Below, one piece after another: positions 1-7,154 of a stretch of 64,000 nucleotides of DNA; position 1 is the first letter of the stretch; every line of letters starts with the position of its first letter. Where the stretch lies: positions 930,001-994,000 of the forward strand of contig NZ_CP162023.1 of the NCBI RefSeq assembly GCF_041320275.1. Reading direction: 5' to 3'. A model generated the notes under the pieces. It saw only the letters and a program-made list of their open reading frames with translations. It did not search any database and was not told the origin of the DNA. This DNA is from Mumia sp. Pv4-285. Its GTDB lineage: Bacteria > Actinomycetota > Actinomycetes > Propionibacteriales > Nocardioidaceae. The position numbers and the translations under genes are program-made.

Positions 1-189
1 GGTCCAGACGTGGACCTCATCGACCCCCGGAAGGAGACGGGCCGCGTCGGCTCCGGCGGGGCCGACGAGCAGATCGACCTCGCCGGCGGCGGCCATCGCC
101 CGCACGGCCGGACCGGCGAGCAGCACGTCGCCGGCACTGTCGAGCCGCACGGCGAGCAGCCGGCCGGCAGCACGCGGAAAGTCCTCCAT
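1..189 (-). CDS. Glycosyltransferase family 9 (heptosyltransferase-like), N-terminal part only
   Basis: The frame runs off the left edge of the window, so only the first 63 residues are visible. After about a dozen residues comes RLDSAGDVLLAGPAVR, the R-x-D-x-x-GD-x-L-x-x-x-P opening of GT9 enzymes (the LPS heptosyltransferase fold), followed by a second Rossmann strand (EVDLLVGPAGAD). GT9 enzymes move a sugar from a nucleotide donor to a glycan. In actinobacteria they sit in heptose-containing glycan clusters, and the divergent GT2 gene fits that. The ATG at 187-189 is preceded by GAGG about 6 nt upstream. The acceptor and sugar cannot be inferred from this fragment. Confidence 0.8.
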   Translation of the reverse strand, partial: MEDFPRAAGRLLAVRLDSAGDVLLAGPAVRAMAAAGEVDLLVGPAGADAARLLPGVDEVHVWT

Positions 190-328
190 GCCCACCTCGG
201 TTCCCAGGAACTGGGCAGGAGAAACGGTTCGGTGCCGAAACGCTTCACCGACCCGACCACGAGGTCGTGAGCGAACGCCGATGGGGCGATTCTGAATAGA
301 GCGCAGCCCGATTGGGCACCGAAGGCCC

Positions 329-1549
329 ATGACCACGTCTTCCGCATTGCGCCTCCGCCCGGAGCCGGACGGCCGGGTCACGACAGTGGTGATCACGCAC
401 GACGGCCGCCACCGGCTCTCCACATCCCTCGAGCGAAACCACCGCCCCCTCATCGTCGTCGACAACGCCTCCACCGACGGTTCTCCCGCGGTGGCCCGCC
501 AGCTCGCCCCGGACGCACGCGTCATCGAGCTGGGAGAGAACGCGGGTGCGGTCGCGCGCAACGTCGGCACGCGGGCCGCAGAGTCTCCGTACGTCGCGTT
601 CGCCGACGACGACTCGTGGTGGACCCCCGGCTCGCTGTCCCTCGCCGCCGACGTCCTCGACGCCCATCCGTCGATCGGTCTGGTCGCCGCGCGGGTCCTG
701 GTCGGCGAGGACGCCACCCTCGACCCGTTCTGCGAGGTGCTCGCCCGCTCGCCGCTCCCGCGATCACCTCTCGATCCCGGTACGACTGTCCTCGGGTTCA
801 TGGCGTGCGCGGTCGTGGTGCGGCGCGAGGCGCTGCTGGAGGTCGGCGGTTTCGACTCCGTCGTCCACATCCACGGCGAGGAGGAGCGGGTCGCCCTCGA
901 CCTCGCCGAGGCAGGGCACCGGCTCTGCTACCTCGACGACCTCGTCGTCCGCCACGTCCCCGATCCGGGGAAGACGACCGGAGCGCGCCGGCGGCGACTG
1001 GCGCGCAACGACGTCCTCACCGCCGTCATGAGGCTCCCCGCCAGAACCGTCGCCCGGCGGATCGGCCGGCACGTCCGCGAAGGGCGTGCCGGCGTGCTGG
1101 GTGTCATCGACGCCGTCACGCGACTCCCGAGTGCTCTGGCGAACAGACGCCCGGTCGGCCACGACGTCGAGCTCCAGTCGCGGATCGTCGGTCTCGCGGA
1201 CGGACCGCGACCGCTCGAGGGCGGCGCGAGCCCGCGCCGACCGGCCGTACCCTTCATCTTCCCGTCCGCTCGCGCGAGGGACCCCCTCGCGCCGGAAGGA
1301 GCAGTGAGAACCATGGCTACCTGCAGCGTCTGCGGCAACCAGTACGACGGCGCGTTCACCATCACGACCGCCGACGACGAGACACGGGTCTTCGACAGCT
1401 TCGAGTGTGCGATCCACGCGCTCGCACCTCGGTGCGCCCACTGCGGCTGCGCCGTCGTCGGCCACGGTCAGCAGGTCGGCGGCGACGTGTACTGCTGCGC
1501 CCACTGCGCTCGGGAGAGCACGGGCGCGGACCTCGCCGATCGAGTCTGA
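329..1549 (+). CDS. GT2 glycosyltransferase reading without a stop into a small zinc-ribbon protein
   Basis: Residues 1-290 are a GT2 (GT-A fold) glycosyltransferase. They show the strand VTTVVITHDGR, the nucleotide-binding VVDNASTDGS at about 43-52, and the metal-binding DDD at 93-95 (AFADDDSWW). An acceptor-side GGFD...HGEEERVALDL segment lies at about 173-192. The frame continues through a low-complexity Pro/Arg/Ala stretch (about 291-328) with no stop. From Met329 it reads a complete Cys-rich small protein with several C-x-x-C pairs, which usually stands alone in actinobacteria. Either this is a fusion, or the glycosyltransferase stop codon was lost or misread. The GT9 gene transcribed away from it suggests a surface glycan locus. 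Confidence 0.8.
   Translation: MTTSSALRLRPEPDGRVTTVVITHDGRHRLSTSLERNHRPLIVVDNASTDGSPAVARQLAPDARVIELGENAGAVARNVGTRAAESPYVAFADDDSWWTPGSLSLAADVLDAHPSIGLVAARVLVGEDATLDPFCEVLARSPLPRSPLDPGTTVLGFMACAVVVRREALLEVGGFDSVVHIHGEEERVALDLAEAGHRLCYLDDLVVRHVPDPGKTTGARRRRLARNDVLTAVMRLPARTVARRIGRHVREGRAGVLGVIDAVTRLPSALANRRPVGHDVELQSRIVGLADGPRPLEGGASPRRPAVPFIFPSARARDPLAPEGAVRTMATCSVCGNQYDGAFTITTADDETRVFDSFECAIHALAPRCAHCGCAVVGHGQQVGGDVYCCAHCARESTGADLADRV
1313..1549 (+). CDS. Small zinc-ribbon protein, likely separately translated from an internal start
   Basis: This 78-residue protein lies in the same frame as the 3' end of the GT2 gene. Its ATG at 1313 has GGAAGGAG about 11 nt upstream, so independent translation is plausible. 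It opens ATCSVCGNQYD, then has FDSFECAIHAL, CAHCGCAVVGHG and YCCAHCA, a set of C-x-x-C pairs and His that should bind one or two zinc ions. Actinobacteria encode free-standing proteins of this size and pattern, without an established function. Whether the cell makes the fused form, the short form or both cannot be settled here. Confidence 0.7.
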   Translation: MATCSVCGNQYDGAFTITTADDETRVFDSFECAIHALAPRCAHCGCAVVGHGQQVGGDVYCCAHCARESTGADLADRV

Positions 1550-1569
1550 CGCGTTCCTTCCTGAGGGAT

Positions 1570-1575
1570 TAGAAT
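1570..1575 (+). promoter_or_regulatory. Candidate -10 box (TAGAAT) for the GAF-ANTAR gene
   Basis: TAGAAT matches the TANNNT -10 consensus. It lies 38 nt before the ATG at 1614 and would give a leader of about 32 nt containing the GGGGA ribosome-binding sequence. No clear -35 was found. Confidence 0.35.
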
Positions 1576-1613
1576 TCGGGGGTCACGATCCTTGGCAAGA
1601 ATGTGGGGACGAC

Positions 1614-2300
1614 ATGGCAGACGACGGTCTCGACCCCCGGGAGCTCACAGACCTCGCTGAGGAGCTGCACTCGGCCGACTCGCCGCACGAGACGGCGGAG
1701 CAGATCATCAAGTACCTGTGCGAGATGCTCGAGATGGACCACGCCGGTGTGACGATGCTCCGGGCCGGCGGAGGCATCGAGACGGTGGCAGCGACCGGTG
1801 ACGTCGCCTTCCGGGCCGACGAGCTGCAGGAAGAGCTGGGCGAGGGACCTTGCTGCGACGGCGCCTGGGACCAGACGCTCCGGTCGGGCGAGCTGAGCGA
1901 GGAGACCCGCTGGCCGCGGTGGACGGATGCGCTCGCCGACCTCGGCGTCGCGAGCCTGCTCGCGGTGAGCCTGGCCCACGGCGGCAGACGCATCGGTGTG
2001 GTCTCGCTCTACTCGAAGGAGGCCCGCTACTTCGACGAGGACGATGCTGCTCTCGCGCACCTGTTCGCGCGCCATGCGGCGATCGCGATCGCCCGGTCGG
2101 AGCAGGAGGCCAACCTCAACCTCGCGCTCGACGCGCGCAAGCTGATCGGGCAGGCGCAGGGCATCCTGATGGAGAGGTTCGGCCTGGACGAGTCCCGTGC
2201 CTTCGAGGTGCTCCGGCGCTACTCGCAGCACCACAACCTCAAGCTGAGGACGGTCGCCGAGCAGCTCGTCGCCACCCGCAGGCTCCCGTCGCTCAGCTGA
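1614..2300 (+). CDS. GAF and ANTAR domain regulator
   Basis: The protein has 228 residues. A GAF sensor domain covers roughly residues 15-150, including the typical GEGPCCDGAW and RRIGVVSLYSKEARYF stretches. An ANTAR domain covers about 165-225 (ALDARKLIGQAQGILMERFG, then AFEVLRRYSQ and LRTVAEQLV). ANTAR domains bind paired RNA hairpins and act as transcription antiterminators; the GAF part probably senses a small ligand or redox state. The start was set at the ATG after GGGGAC (1604-1609), because sequence upstream of it is not conserved in character. The 3' end overlaps the convergent membrane-protein gene by 8 bp. Confidence 0.85.
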   Translation: MADDGLDPRELTDLAEELHSADSPHETAEQIIKYLCEMLEMDHAGVTMLRAGGGIETVAATGDVAFRADELQEELGEGPCCDGAWDQTLRSGELSEETRWPRWTDALADLGVASLLAVSLAHGGRRIGVVSLYSKEARYFDEDDAALAHLFARHAAIAIARSEQEANLNLALDARKLIGQAQGILMERFGLDESRAFEVLRRYSQHHNLKLRTVAEQLVATRRLPSLS

Positions 2301-2775
2301 CGCGCGATCGCGCCCTGTGGTTCAGCAGAGGCAGCGCGATCCACAGGGAACCGAAGAGCAGTGCCGACGCGGCGAACGCCCACCAGGCCCAGGTCGGACC
2401 GATCACCACGTCGAACACCAGCCAGAGCACGCCCGAGACGGTGATCGCCAGAGCGGCGAGACCGACGCTCGCGCAGCGGTGCGCTGCACGGACGAGCCAG
2501 GGTCGCTGACCCTGACGGAAGAGTGCGCGGTGCATGGCGACCGGGGCCACGAGGAGCGCCGTCGCCGCCACCGAGCCGGAGAGCACCGCCAGGTAGACGA
2601 GCTCCTGGCCGTCGGAGAGGTCCTCGAACCGCTCGGTGAACGGAACGGTGAGAAGGAACGCGGTGAGGATCTGGACGCCGGTCTGGGCGACCCGCAGCTC
2701 CTGGAGGAGCTCGTTCCAGTTGCGTGTGAGCCGCTCGTCGCGAGTCTCGCCCTTCACCCGCCCGTCGTCGGTCAT
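2293..2775 (-). CDS. DUF6328-like four-helix membrane protein
   Basis: This 160-residue protein has a charged N-terminus (about 35 residues) followed by four hydrophobic segments near 36-52, 63-85, 106-127 and 130-150. The N-terminal LQELRVAQTGVQILTAFLLTVPF and the ERFEDL loop resemble the DUF6328 family, common in actinobacteria and of unknown function. GGAG stands 5 nt before the ATG at 2775. It is divergent from the CBS gene, with 150 bp between the starts, and its stop overlaps the end of the GAF-ANTAR gene. Confidence 0.7.
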   Translation of the reverse strand: MTDDGRVKGETRDERLTRNWNELLQELRVAQTGVQILTAFLLTVPFTERFEDLSDGQELVYLAVLSGSVAATALLVAPVAMHRALFRQGQRPWLVRAAHRCASVGLAALAITVSGVLWLVFDVVIGPTWAWWAFAASALLFGSLWIALPLLNHRARSRVS

Positions 2776-2925
2776 CGGCTCCTCCGTCTCCGGGCGTCCG
2801 AGCCCGGTCAGGGCCCCACCTTGGAGGATGGGCCGTGCTGCTGGCAAGCACGCGAATGGATGCCTGCGCCGCGGGGTACCGACGAGGGCATCACAGGTAC
2901 CGCCAACCGAGGAACGGAGACGACG

Positions 2926-3342
2926 ATGACGACGGCACGAGACCTCATGACCGAGGGCGCGGAGTGCGTCCAGGAGAACGAGACCCTGCAGCAGGCGGCG
3001 CAGAAGATGCGCGACCTCGACGTCGGCGCGCTGCCGATCTGCGGCGAGGACGATCGTCTGAAGGGCATGCTCACCGACCGCGACATCGTGATCCGGTGCA
3101 TCGCCGACGGCGGCGACCCCGCCTCGGTCACGGCGGGGTCGCTCGCCCAGGGCAAGCCGGTGACCATCGGAGCCGACGACTCCGCGGAGGAGACCCTCCG
3201 GACGATGGCACGCCACGACGTCCGCCGGCTCCCGGTGATCGACGGCCACGACCTCGTCGGCATGGTCGCGCAGGCCGATGTGGCGCGGTCGCTCGACGCC
3301 GACGTGGTCGGCCGAGTCGTGCAGGAGATCTCGGAGGCCTGA
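2926..3342 (+). CDS. CBS-pair domain protein
   Basis: The 138-residue protein is almost entirely two CBS motifs. The first (about 5-60) includes DLMTEGAECV, LDVGALPIC and LKGMLTDRDIVIR; the second (about 75-132) includes VTIGADDSAEETLRTMARHDVRRLPVIDGHDLVGMVAQADVAR. Stand-alone CBS pairs bind adenine nucleotides and serve as energy or stress sensors. The GGAACGGAG sequence 6-14 nt upstream supports the ATG at 2926. Its neighbours (DUF6328 membrane protein, stress-type oxidoreductases, PRC-barrel proteins) resemble the general stress islands of this group, but no partner can be named. Confidence 0.85.
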   Translation: MTTARDLMTEGAECVQENETLQQAAQKMRDLDVGALPICGEDDRLKGMLTDRDIVIRCIADGGDPASVTAGSLAQGKPVTIGADDSAEETLRTMARHDVRRLPVIDGHDLVGMVAQADVARSLDADVVGRVVQEISEA

Positions 3343-3370
3343 TCGCCCTCGCGCCACCCTGCCGGCCCGG

Positions 3371-4549
3371 TCACGGTCGGAACAGGATCTTCTGGGCGCC
3401 GTCGGTCTTGCGCTGGAACGTCGCGTAGGCCGACGGCGCCTCGTCGAGCGGCAGGTGGTGGGTGGCGAAGCCCTCGACGTCGAGCGGGTCCGAGGGATCC
3501 TGCACGAGCGGCAGGAGCTGGGGGATCCAGCGTCGTACGTTGGCCTGGCCCATCCGCAGCTGCACCTGCTTGTCGAAGAGGTCGAGCATCGGCAGCGGGT
3601 CCGCGGCACCGCCGTACACGCCCGACAGGCTGATCGTGCCGCCACGCTGCACGACCTCGATCGCCGTCATCAGGGCCGCGAGCCGGTCGACGCCGACGTG
3701 TTCCATCAGCGGCTTGGACAGCATGTCCGGGAGCACGCCGACCACCGTGTGGGCCGCCTGGGCGACAGGAGACCCGTGGGCCTCCATGCCGACCGCGTCG
3801 ACGACGCTCTCGGGCCCGCGACCTGCGGTCAGATCCTTCACCCGCTCGGCGACATGGCCCTCCCGGGAGTCGAGGACCTCCGCACCGTGCGCCGACGCGC
3901 GAGCGAGCCGGTCGTCGACGAGATCGACGCCGATCACACGGACGCCCCGGTGGACCGCCAGGCGTGCCGCCATCTGCCCGATCGGCCCGAGGCCCAGCAC
4001 GAGCAGGGTCCCGCCGTCCGGCACGGCCGCGTACTCGAGGGCCTGGAACGCCGTGGGAAGGACGTCGGAGAGGTAGACGAAGCGGTCGTCGGGCGGTCCG
4101 TGCTCGACCTGGACCGCCGTGGACGAGGCGAGAGGGACCCGAAGGTACTCCGCCTGCCCTCCAGGCACCTGGCCGTACATCGCCGAGTAGCCGAAGAGCG
4201 CGGCGCCCTTGCCCTGCTCGCGGACCTGGGTGGTCTCGCACTGGCTGTAGAGCTCGCGGTCGCACATCCAGCACGCGCCGCACGAGATCTGGAACGGGAC
4301 GACGACGCGGTCGCCGACGGCCAGGTTGGGAACTCCGGACCCGACCTCCTCGACGATGCCGAGCGGTTCGTGCCCCAGCACGTCGCCTGGGGTCATGTAG
4401 GGCCCGAGCACCTCGTACAGATGCAGGTCCGAGCCGCAGAGGCCGCTGCTGGTGACGCGGATGATGGCGTCGGTCGGCTCCTCGATCCGGGGGTCGGGGA
4501 CCTCCTCGACGCGGACGTCGCGTCGTCCTTGCCAGGTCACTGCCTTCAT
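3371..4549 (-). CDS. Zinc-dependent alcohol dehydrogenase (MDR family)
   Basis: This 392-residue medium-chain dehydrogenase has the catalytic zinc ligands Cys38 (SSGLCGSD) and His60-Glu61 (LGHEPLG). A complete structural zinc site follows: Cys90, Cys93, Cys96 and Cys104. The Rossmann motif VLGLGPIGQMAARLA and the following VIGVDLVDDR indicate NAD(P) binding. The layout and length resemble formaldehyde-dehydrogenase-like members rather than short ADHs; the substrate is not determined. Its ATG overlaps the stop of the CDGSH gene (ATGA), and AAGGACG provides the ribosome site. It is the last gene of the minus-strand run that begins at 8848. Confidence 0.88.
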   Translation of the reverse strand: MKAVTWQGRRDVRVEEVPDPRIEEPTDAIIRVTSSGLCGSDLHLYEVLGPYMTPGDVLGHEPLGIVEEVGSGVPNLAVGDRVVVPFQISCGACWMCDRELYSQCETTQVREQGKGAALFGYSAMYGQVPGGQAEYLRVPLASSTAVQVEHGPPDDRFVYLSDVLPTAFQALEYAAVPDGGTLLVLGLGPIGQMAARLAVHRGVRVIGVDLVDDRLARASAHGAEVLDSREGHVAERVKDLTAGRGPESVVDAVGMEAHGSPVAQAAHTVVGVLPDMLSKPLMEHVGVDRLAALMTAIEVVQRGGTISLSGVYGGAADPLPMLDLFDKQVQLRMGQANVRRWIPQLLPLVQDPSDPLDVEGFATHHLPLDEAPSAYATFQRKTDGAQKILFRP

Positions 4550-4791
4550 CGTTCGTCCTTCCTCGTCGGGAGCTTCTTGGACGACGACCCGCGCGCGAGC
4601 TTGTGCGTGCCGTCGCACCAGGGTTCGCGGCCGGTGCGCCCGCAGCGGCAGAACGCCACCACGGGACGCTTCACGGCCGGCTGGTCGTCGGAAACGATCA
4701 CGTCGACGGCCAGGACGTCGCTGCGGACCAGGGCCGGTCCACCGGGGCAGAGCACGACCTCGGCCGAAGGTGTCCGGGGCTGGCCGCTCAT
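4546..4791 (-). CDS. CDGSH-type 2Fe-2S protein
   Basis: The protein has 81 residues with one CDGSH motif near the C-terminus: Cys48, Cys50, Cys59 and His63 in CRCGRTGREPWCDGTH, the exact C-x-C-x2-T-x3-P-x-C-D-G-T-H pattern. Such proteins hold a 3Cys-1His [2Fe-2S] cluster and act as electron or cluster carriers. No membrane anchor is present, unlike mitoNEET. Its start overlaps the stop of the diiron-type protein and its stop overlaps the start of the alcohol dehydrogenase, so all three are translationally coupled. An electron-carrier role for one of these enzymes is an inference. Confidence 0.9.
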   Translation of the reverse strand: MSGQPRTPSAEVVLCPGGPALVRSDVLAVDVIVSDDQPAVKRPVVAFCRCGRTGREPWCDGTHKLARGSSSKKLPTRKDER

Positions 4792-5813
4792 CGGGCTGCC
4801 TCCAGGGCTTGCTCGTCGGTGCTGTCCCACTGCGCCATCAGAGCCTCGGACTGGTGGGAGTCGAGGACGAGGCAGGCGGCGGCGCCGAACAGCACGTCGC
4901 GGGCGGTGACGTCCCCGGCCCGGACCATCGTGCCGCAGATCTCGCGGGCCGCGAGCTGCTCGTGGACGGCGTCGGCCTCGACGTGCTCGTCGTAGTAGCG
5001 CGCCGCGGTGTCCCCGAACCCGGTCCGGCGCAGGCCCGCGGCGATCCGGCGGCACGGGATCGAGCTGGTCGCCTCGAACGCAGCGAGGTGACCCATGGCG
5101 GCACCGCGCAGCCGGCGGTGCAGGCAGAACAGCGACATCGCGTTCGAGCCGGCCAGCGTCGGCGCGTCGGCCTCCTCGATGTAGGCGCCGTACGCGTCGT
5201 CGAGCCCCGCCTCGCGGAGCGTGACCGCGAACAGCTCGTGGTGGAGGTAGCCGCTGCGGCCGCCGCCGTACTCGTCGTACTGCAGCTCGACGAGGTGCGC
5301 CTTCGCCGGGCCGGTCAGCCGCGGGATGACGAAGGTGTGCGGGTCCGCCTCCTTGAGGTGGTAGATGCTGCGCTGGCGGAGAAAGGCGCGCACCTGGTCG
5401 GGCGTCGCGTCGCGCCGGATGAACCGGGAGAGGTCCGGCCCCTCGTCGAAGCCCTCGGCGAGGGCGAAGACCTGCTCCGCCACATCTCCGTCGACTCCGA
5501 GCGCCCGGTTGACCCAGCCCTCGGTGACGTCGCGGAGCGCCTGCTCGAACGGGCGCTCGAGCACGGCGCGAAGTCCGGCGACCTCGGGCGCCGACTCCCA
5601 GCGGTCGTCGACCTCCTCGAACCCGCGGAAGCTGAGCTCGTAGATCATCCAGAGACTGAGCTGGAGGTCGTGGTCGTCGAGGACCGTCGCCGGTGGTTCC
5701 GCGGCGGCGCGGTCCTCTGCCGTCCGGTCGAGCTCCTCGAGCGGGCCGTCCCCGTCGAGCAGGAGGTGGCGCAGGCGGGCACTCAGCGGCCCCCGCGGTC
5801 GGGGAAGCCGCAT
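4788..5813 (-). CDS. Iron-containing redox enzyme (haem-oxygenase-like diiron fold)
   Basis: This 341-residue, mostly helical protein belongs by its pattern to the haem-oxygenase-like diiron oxidase (HDO) group. Probable metal ligands are spaced as in that family: Glu176 (or Glu181) in KAHLVELQYDEYGGG, His191/192 in GYLHHELF, Glu247 in HLAAFEATS, and His277, Asp281 and His284 in YYDEHVEADAVHEQL. HDO enzymes use two irons and O2 for N-oxygenation, desaturation or C-C cleavage. About 150 N-terminal residues precede the core. It is coupled at both ends (TGATG with the upstream unknown gene, ATGA with the CDGSH gene). The substrate is unknown. Confidence 0.75.
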   Translation of the reverse strand: MRLPRPRGPLSARLRHLLLDGDGPLEELDRTAEDRAAAEPPATVLDDHDLQLSLWMIYELSFRGFEEVDDRWESAPEVAGLRAVLERPFEQALRDVTEGWVNRALGVDGDVAEQVFALAEGFDEGPDLSRFIRRDATPDQVRAFLRQRSIYHLKEADPHTFVIPRLTGPAKAHLVELQYDEYGGGRSGYLHHELFAVTLREAGLDDAYGAYIEEADAPTLAGSNAMSLFCLHRRLRGAAMGHLAAFEATSSIPCRRIAAGLRRTGFGDTAARYYDEHVEADAVHEQLAAREICGTMVRAGDVTARDVLFGAAACLVLDSHQSEALMAQWDSTDEQALEAAR

Positions 5814-6340
5814 CAGACGATCTCCTGGGTGGCTGACAAGGTGGTCTCGCGGTAGCCCGGGGTGCGGTCGGTCATCACGTCGGCCACCGCCTTGGCGAGC
5901 ATCGGCAGCGGGACGTGGCCGCGGGTGTCGAGAGTCTGTAGCTCGCCCCGGCAGTCCCAGAACACGCCGGCCACGGGGTCGTGGCGCAGGATGTGGACCT
6001 GCGCTGCGGGGTAGGCCTCGTGGACCTCGCGGAACCAGGCCGTACGGTCCGGTGGCATCGTCGTCCCCGCGAGCGTGACGACGCAGCCGCTCGCCGACAC
6101 CACCCCGGGCACCATGGCCGCCACCGCCCGGCGGACCAGGGAGTCGTCCGGGTCGTCGGTCAGCCAGACCACGAGGTCGGTGACCATGGTGCGGTCGAGG
6201 AGCTCCTCGAGCCGCGCGGCGTCGTCGAAGGCGCGGCTGGTCACACGGGCCACGCGGCCGAGGTTGGCGAGTCGTACGGACAGGTAGTCGTCGATGAGGT
6301 CCGGGACGTCGACGAGGACGACCTCACGGGAACCGGGCAT
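5813..6340 (-). CDS. Hypothetical protein, Rossmann-like, unknown function
   Basis: I do not recognise this 175-residue protein. It alternates hydrophobic strands and helices (REVVLVDVPDLIDDYL, TDLVVWLTDDP, SASGCVVTLAGTTM, AAQVHILRHDPVAGVFWDCRG), as in a single-domain alpha/beta nucleotide-binding or epimerase-like fold, but has no glycine-rich loop that I can identify. The start was chosen at 6340 because AGGAGG lies 5-6 nt upstream; a longer version from 6409 would lack a ribosome site. Its stop codon shares one base with the start of the diiron-type protein (TGATG), so the two are very likely made together. Confidence 0.6.
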   Translation of the reverse strand: MPGSREVVLVDVPDLIDDYLSVRLANLGRVARVTSRAFDDAARLEELLDRTMVTDLVVWLTDDPDDSLVRRAVAAMVPGVVSASGCVVTLAGTTMPPDRTAWFREVHEAYPAAQVHILRHDPVAGVFWDCRGELQTLDTRGHVPLPMLAKAVADVMTDRTPGYRETTLSATQEIV

Positions 6341-6405
6341 GGGCACCTCCTGTCCGCCGAGTACCCCGTGGAAGACGCGCTCACACCTGTCGGAGACGGT
6401 CGGCG

Positions 6406-6762
6406 TCACGCCTCACGCAGCGGCACCGGGTCTCGCCCGAGCCGGATCTGTCGCCGGTCGAGATCGATCTCCTCCACGTCGTCGAAGGACGCGAACGTGG
6501 CGTGCCGGTGCAGCGCGAACACGACCGCACGGACCAGCGCTGGGCCCTGCTCCGCGCGCCGGTCGTAGCCGAGCAGCGAGCCCGCCGTGCGGTGCGAGAC
6601 CACCAGGCCCTCCAACGTCATCGAGGTGTAGCCCGACGTCCCGGCGGAGAGCACCGCACGGACGTCGTTGACGTAGCCGACGCGCTCGCCGTCGGGGCCG
6701 ACGACCTCGAGGCCGAGCAGCTGCGAGAGCCGCCGGCGTACGGGCTCAGTGCTCGGGGTCAT
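6406..6762 (-). CDS. PRC-barrel domain protein, second of a pair
   Basis: The 118-residue protein contains LLGLEVVGPDGERVGYVNDVRAVL, a typical PRC-barrel opening of two strands around a GxxIG-like turn, and a C-terminal VEEIDLDRRQIRLGRD strand pair. PRC barrels are small beta domains that bind proteins, RNA or membrane partners. The ATG at 6762 lies inside the end of the preceding PRC-barrel gene (17 nt overlap), so co-translation is likely; GGAG lies upstream. With the next gene it makes a PRC pair downstream of the Nramp-like transporter. Confidence 0.7.
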   Translation of the reverse strand: MTPSTEPVRRRLSQLLGLEVVGPDGERVGYVNDVRAVLSAGTSGYTSMTLEGLVVSHRTAGSLLGYDRRAEQGPALVRAVVFALHRHATFASFDDVEEIDLDRRQIRLGRDPVPLREA

Positions 6763-7138
6763 CGCTGGCTCCGGGGATGCGTCGTACGAGGTGCTCGCGC
6801 ACCCAGTCCTCCAGACCGTCGACGTCGGTCTCGGCACGGGTGATCGACAACGTCACCGCCGAGCCGAGGTCGGCGACGAGGTCCATCGCGATGGTCGCGG
6901 GCGCGTCGCGACGGGAGAGCCGGCGCCAGGCACCGACCAGCGGGCGCGCGATCCAGCCGGGGAGCCGGGGCCCGAGTGCCCCGGGCCCGGTCTGGAGCCC
7001 GACCACCACCCAGCGACCGTCCGGGCGCTGCTCGACCACCACGTCGTCGACCTTGCCGACCATCCGGCCTCTCCGGTCGAGGATCTGACGGTCCATCAAG
7101 GAGAGCAGCATGTCGAGATGCACGTCCTTGGTCCTCAT
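6746..7138 (-). CDS. PRC-barrel domain protein, first of a pair
   Basis: The protein has 130 residues. A PRC-barrel core occupies about 14-60 (DRQILDRRGRMVGKVDDVVVEQRPDGRWVV, read in two halves), then GLQTGPGALGPRLPG and a C-terminal helical part ending WVREHLVRRIPG. It follows the Nramp-like gene by 16 nt and overlaps the next PRC gene by 17 nt. The position suggests a cytoplasmic accessory or regulatory subunit for the transporter, but this is inferred from gene order only. Confidence 0.72.
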   Translation of the reverse strand: MRTKDVHLDMLLSLMDRQILDRRGRMVGKVDDVVVEQRPDGRWVVVGLQTGPGALGPRLPGWIARPLVGAWRRLSRRDAPATIAMDLVADLGSAVTLSITRAETDVDGLEDWVREHLVRRIPGASDDPEH

Positions 7139-7154
7139 CGTCGTCTCCTTCGTC

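Noticed and set aside
2776-2925. GGTACC copies in the DUF6328/CBS intergenic region as stress sigma promoter elements
   Set aside because: One GGGTAC-like core is present but no matching -35 could be found at the right distance.
6340-6409. Longer start at 6409 for the 175-residue protein
   Set aside because: The internal ATG at 6340 has AGGAGG at good distance, while 6409 has none and overlaps the preceding gene.
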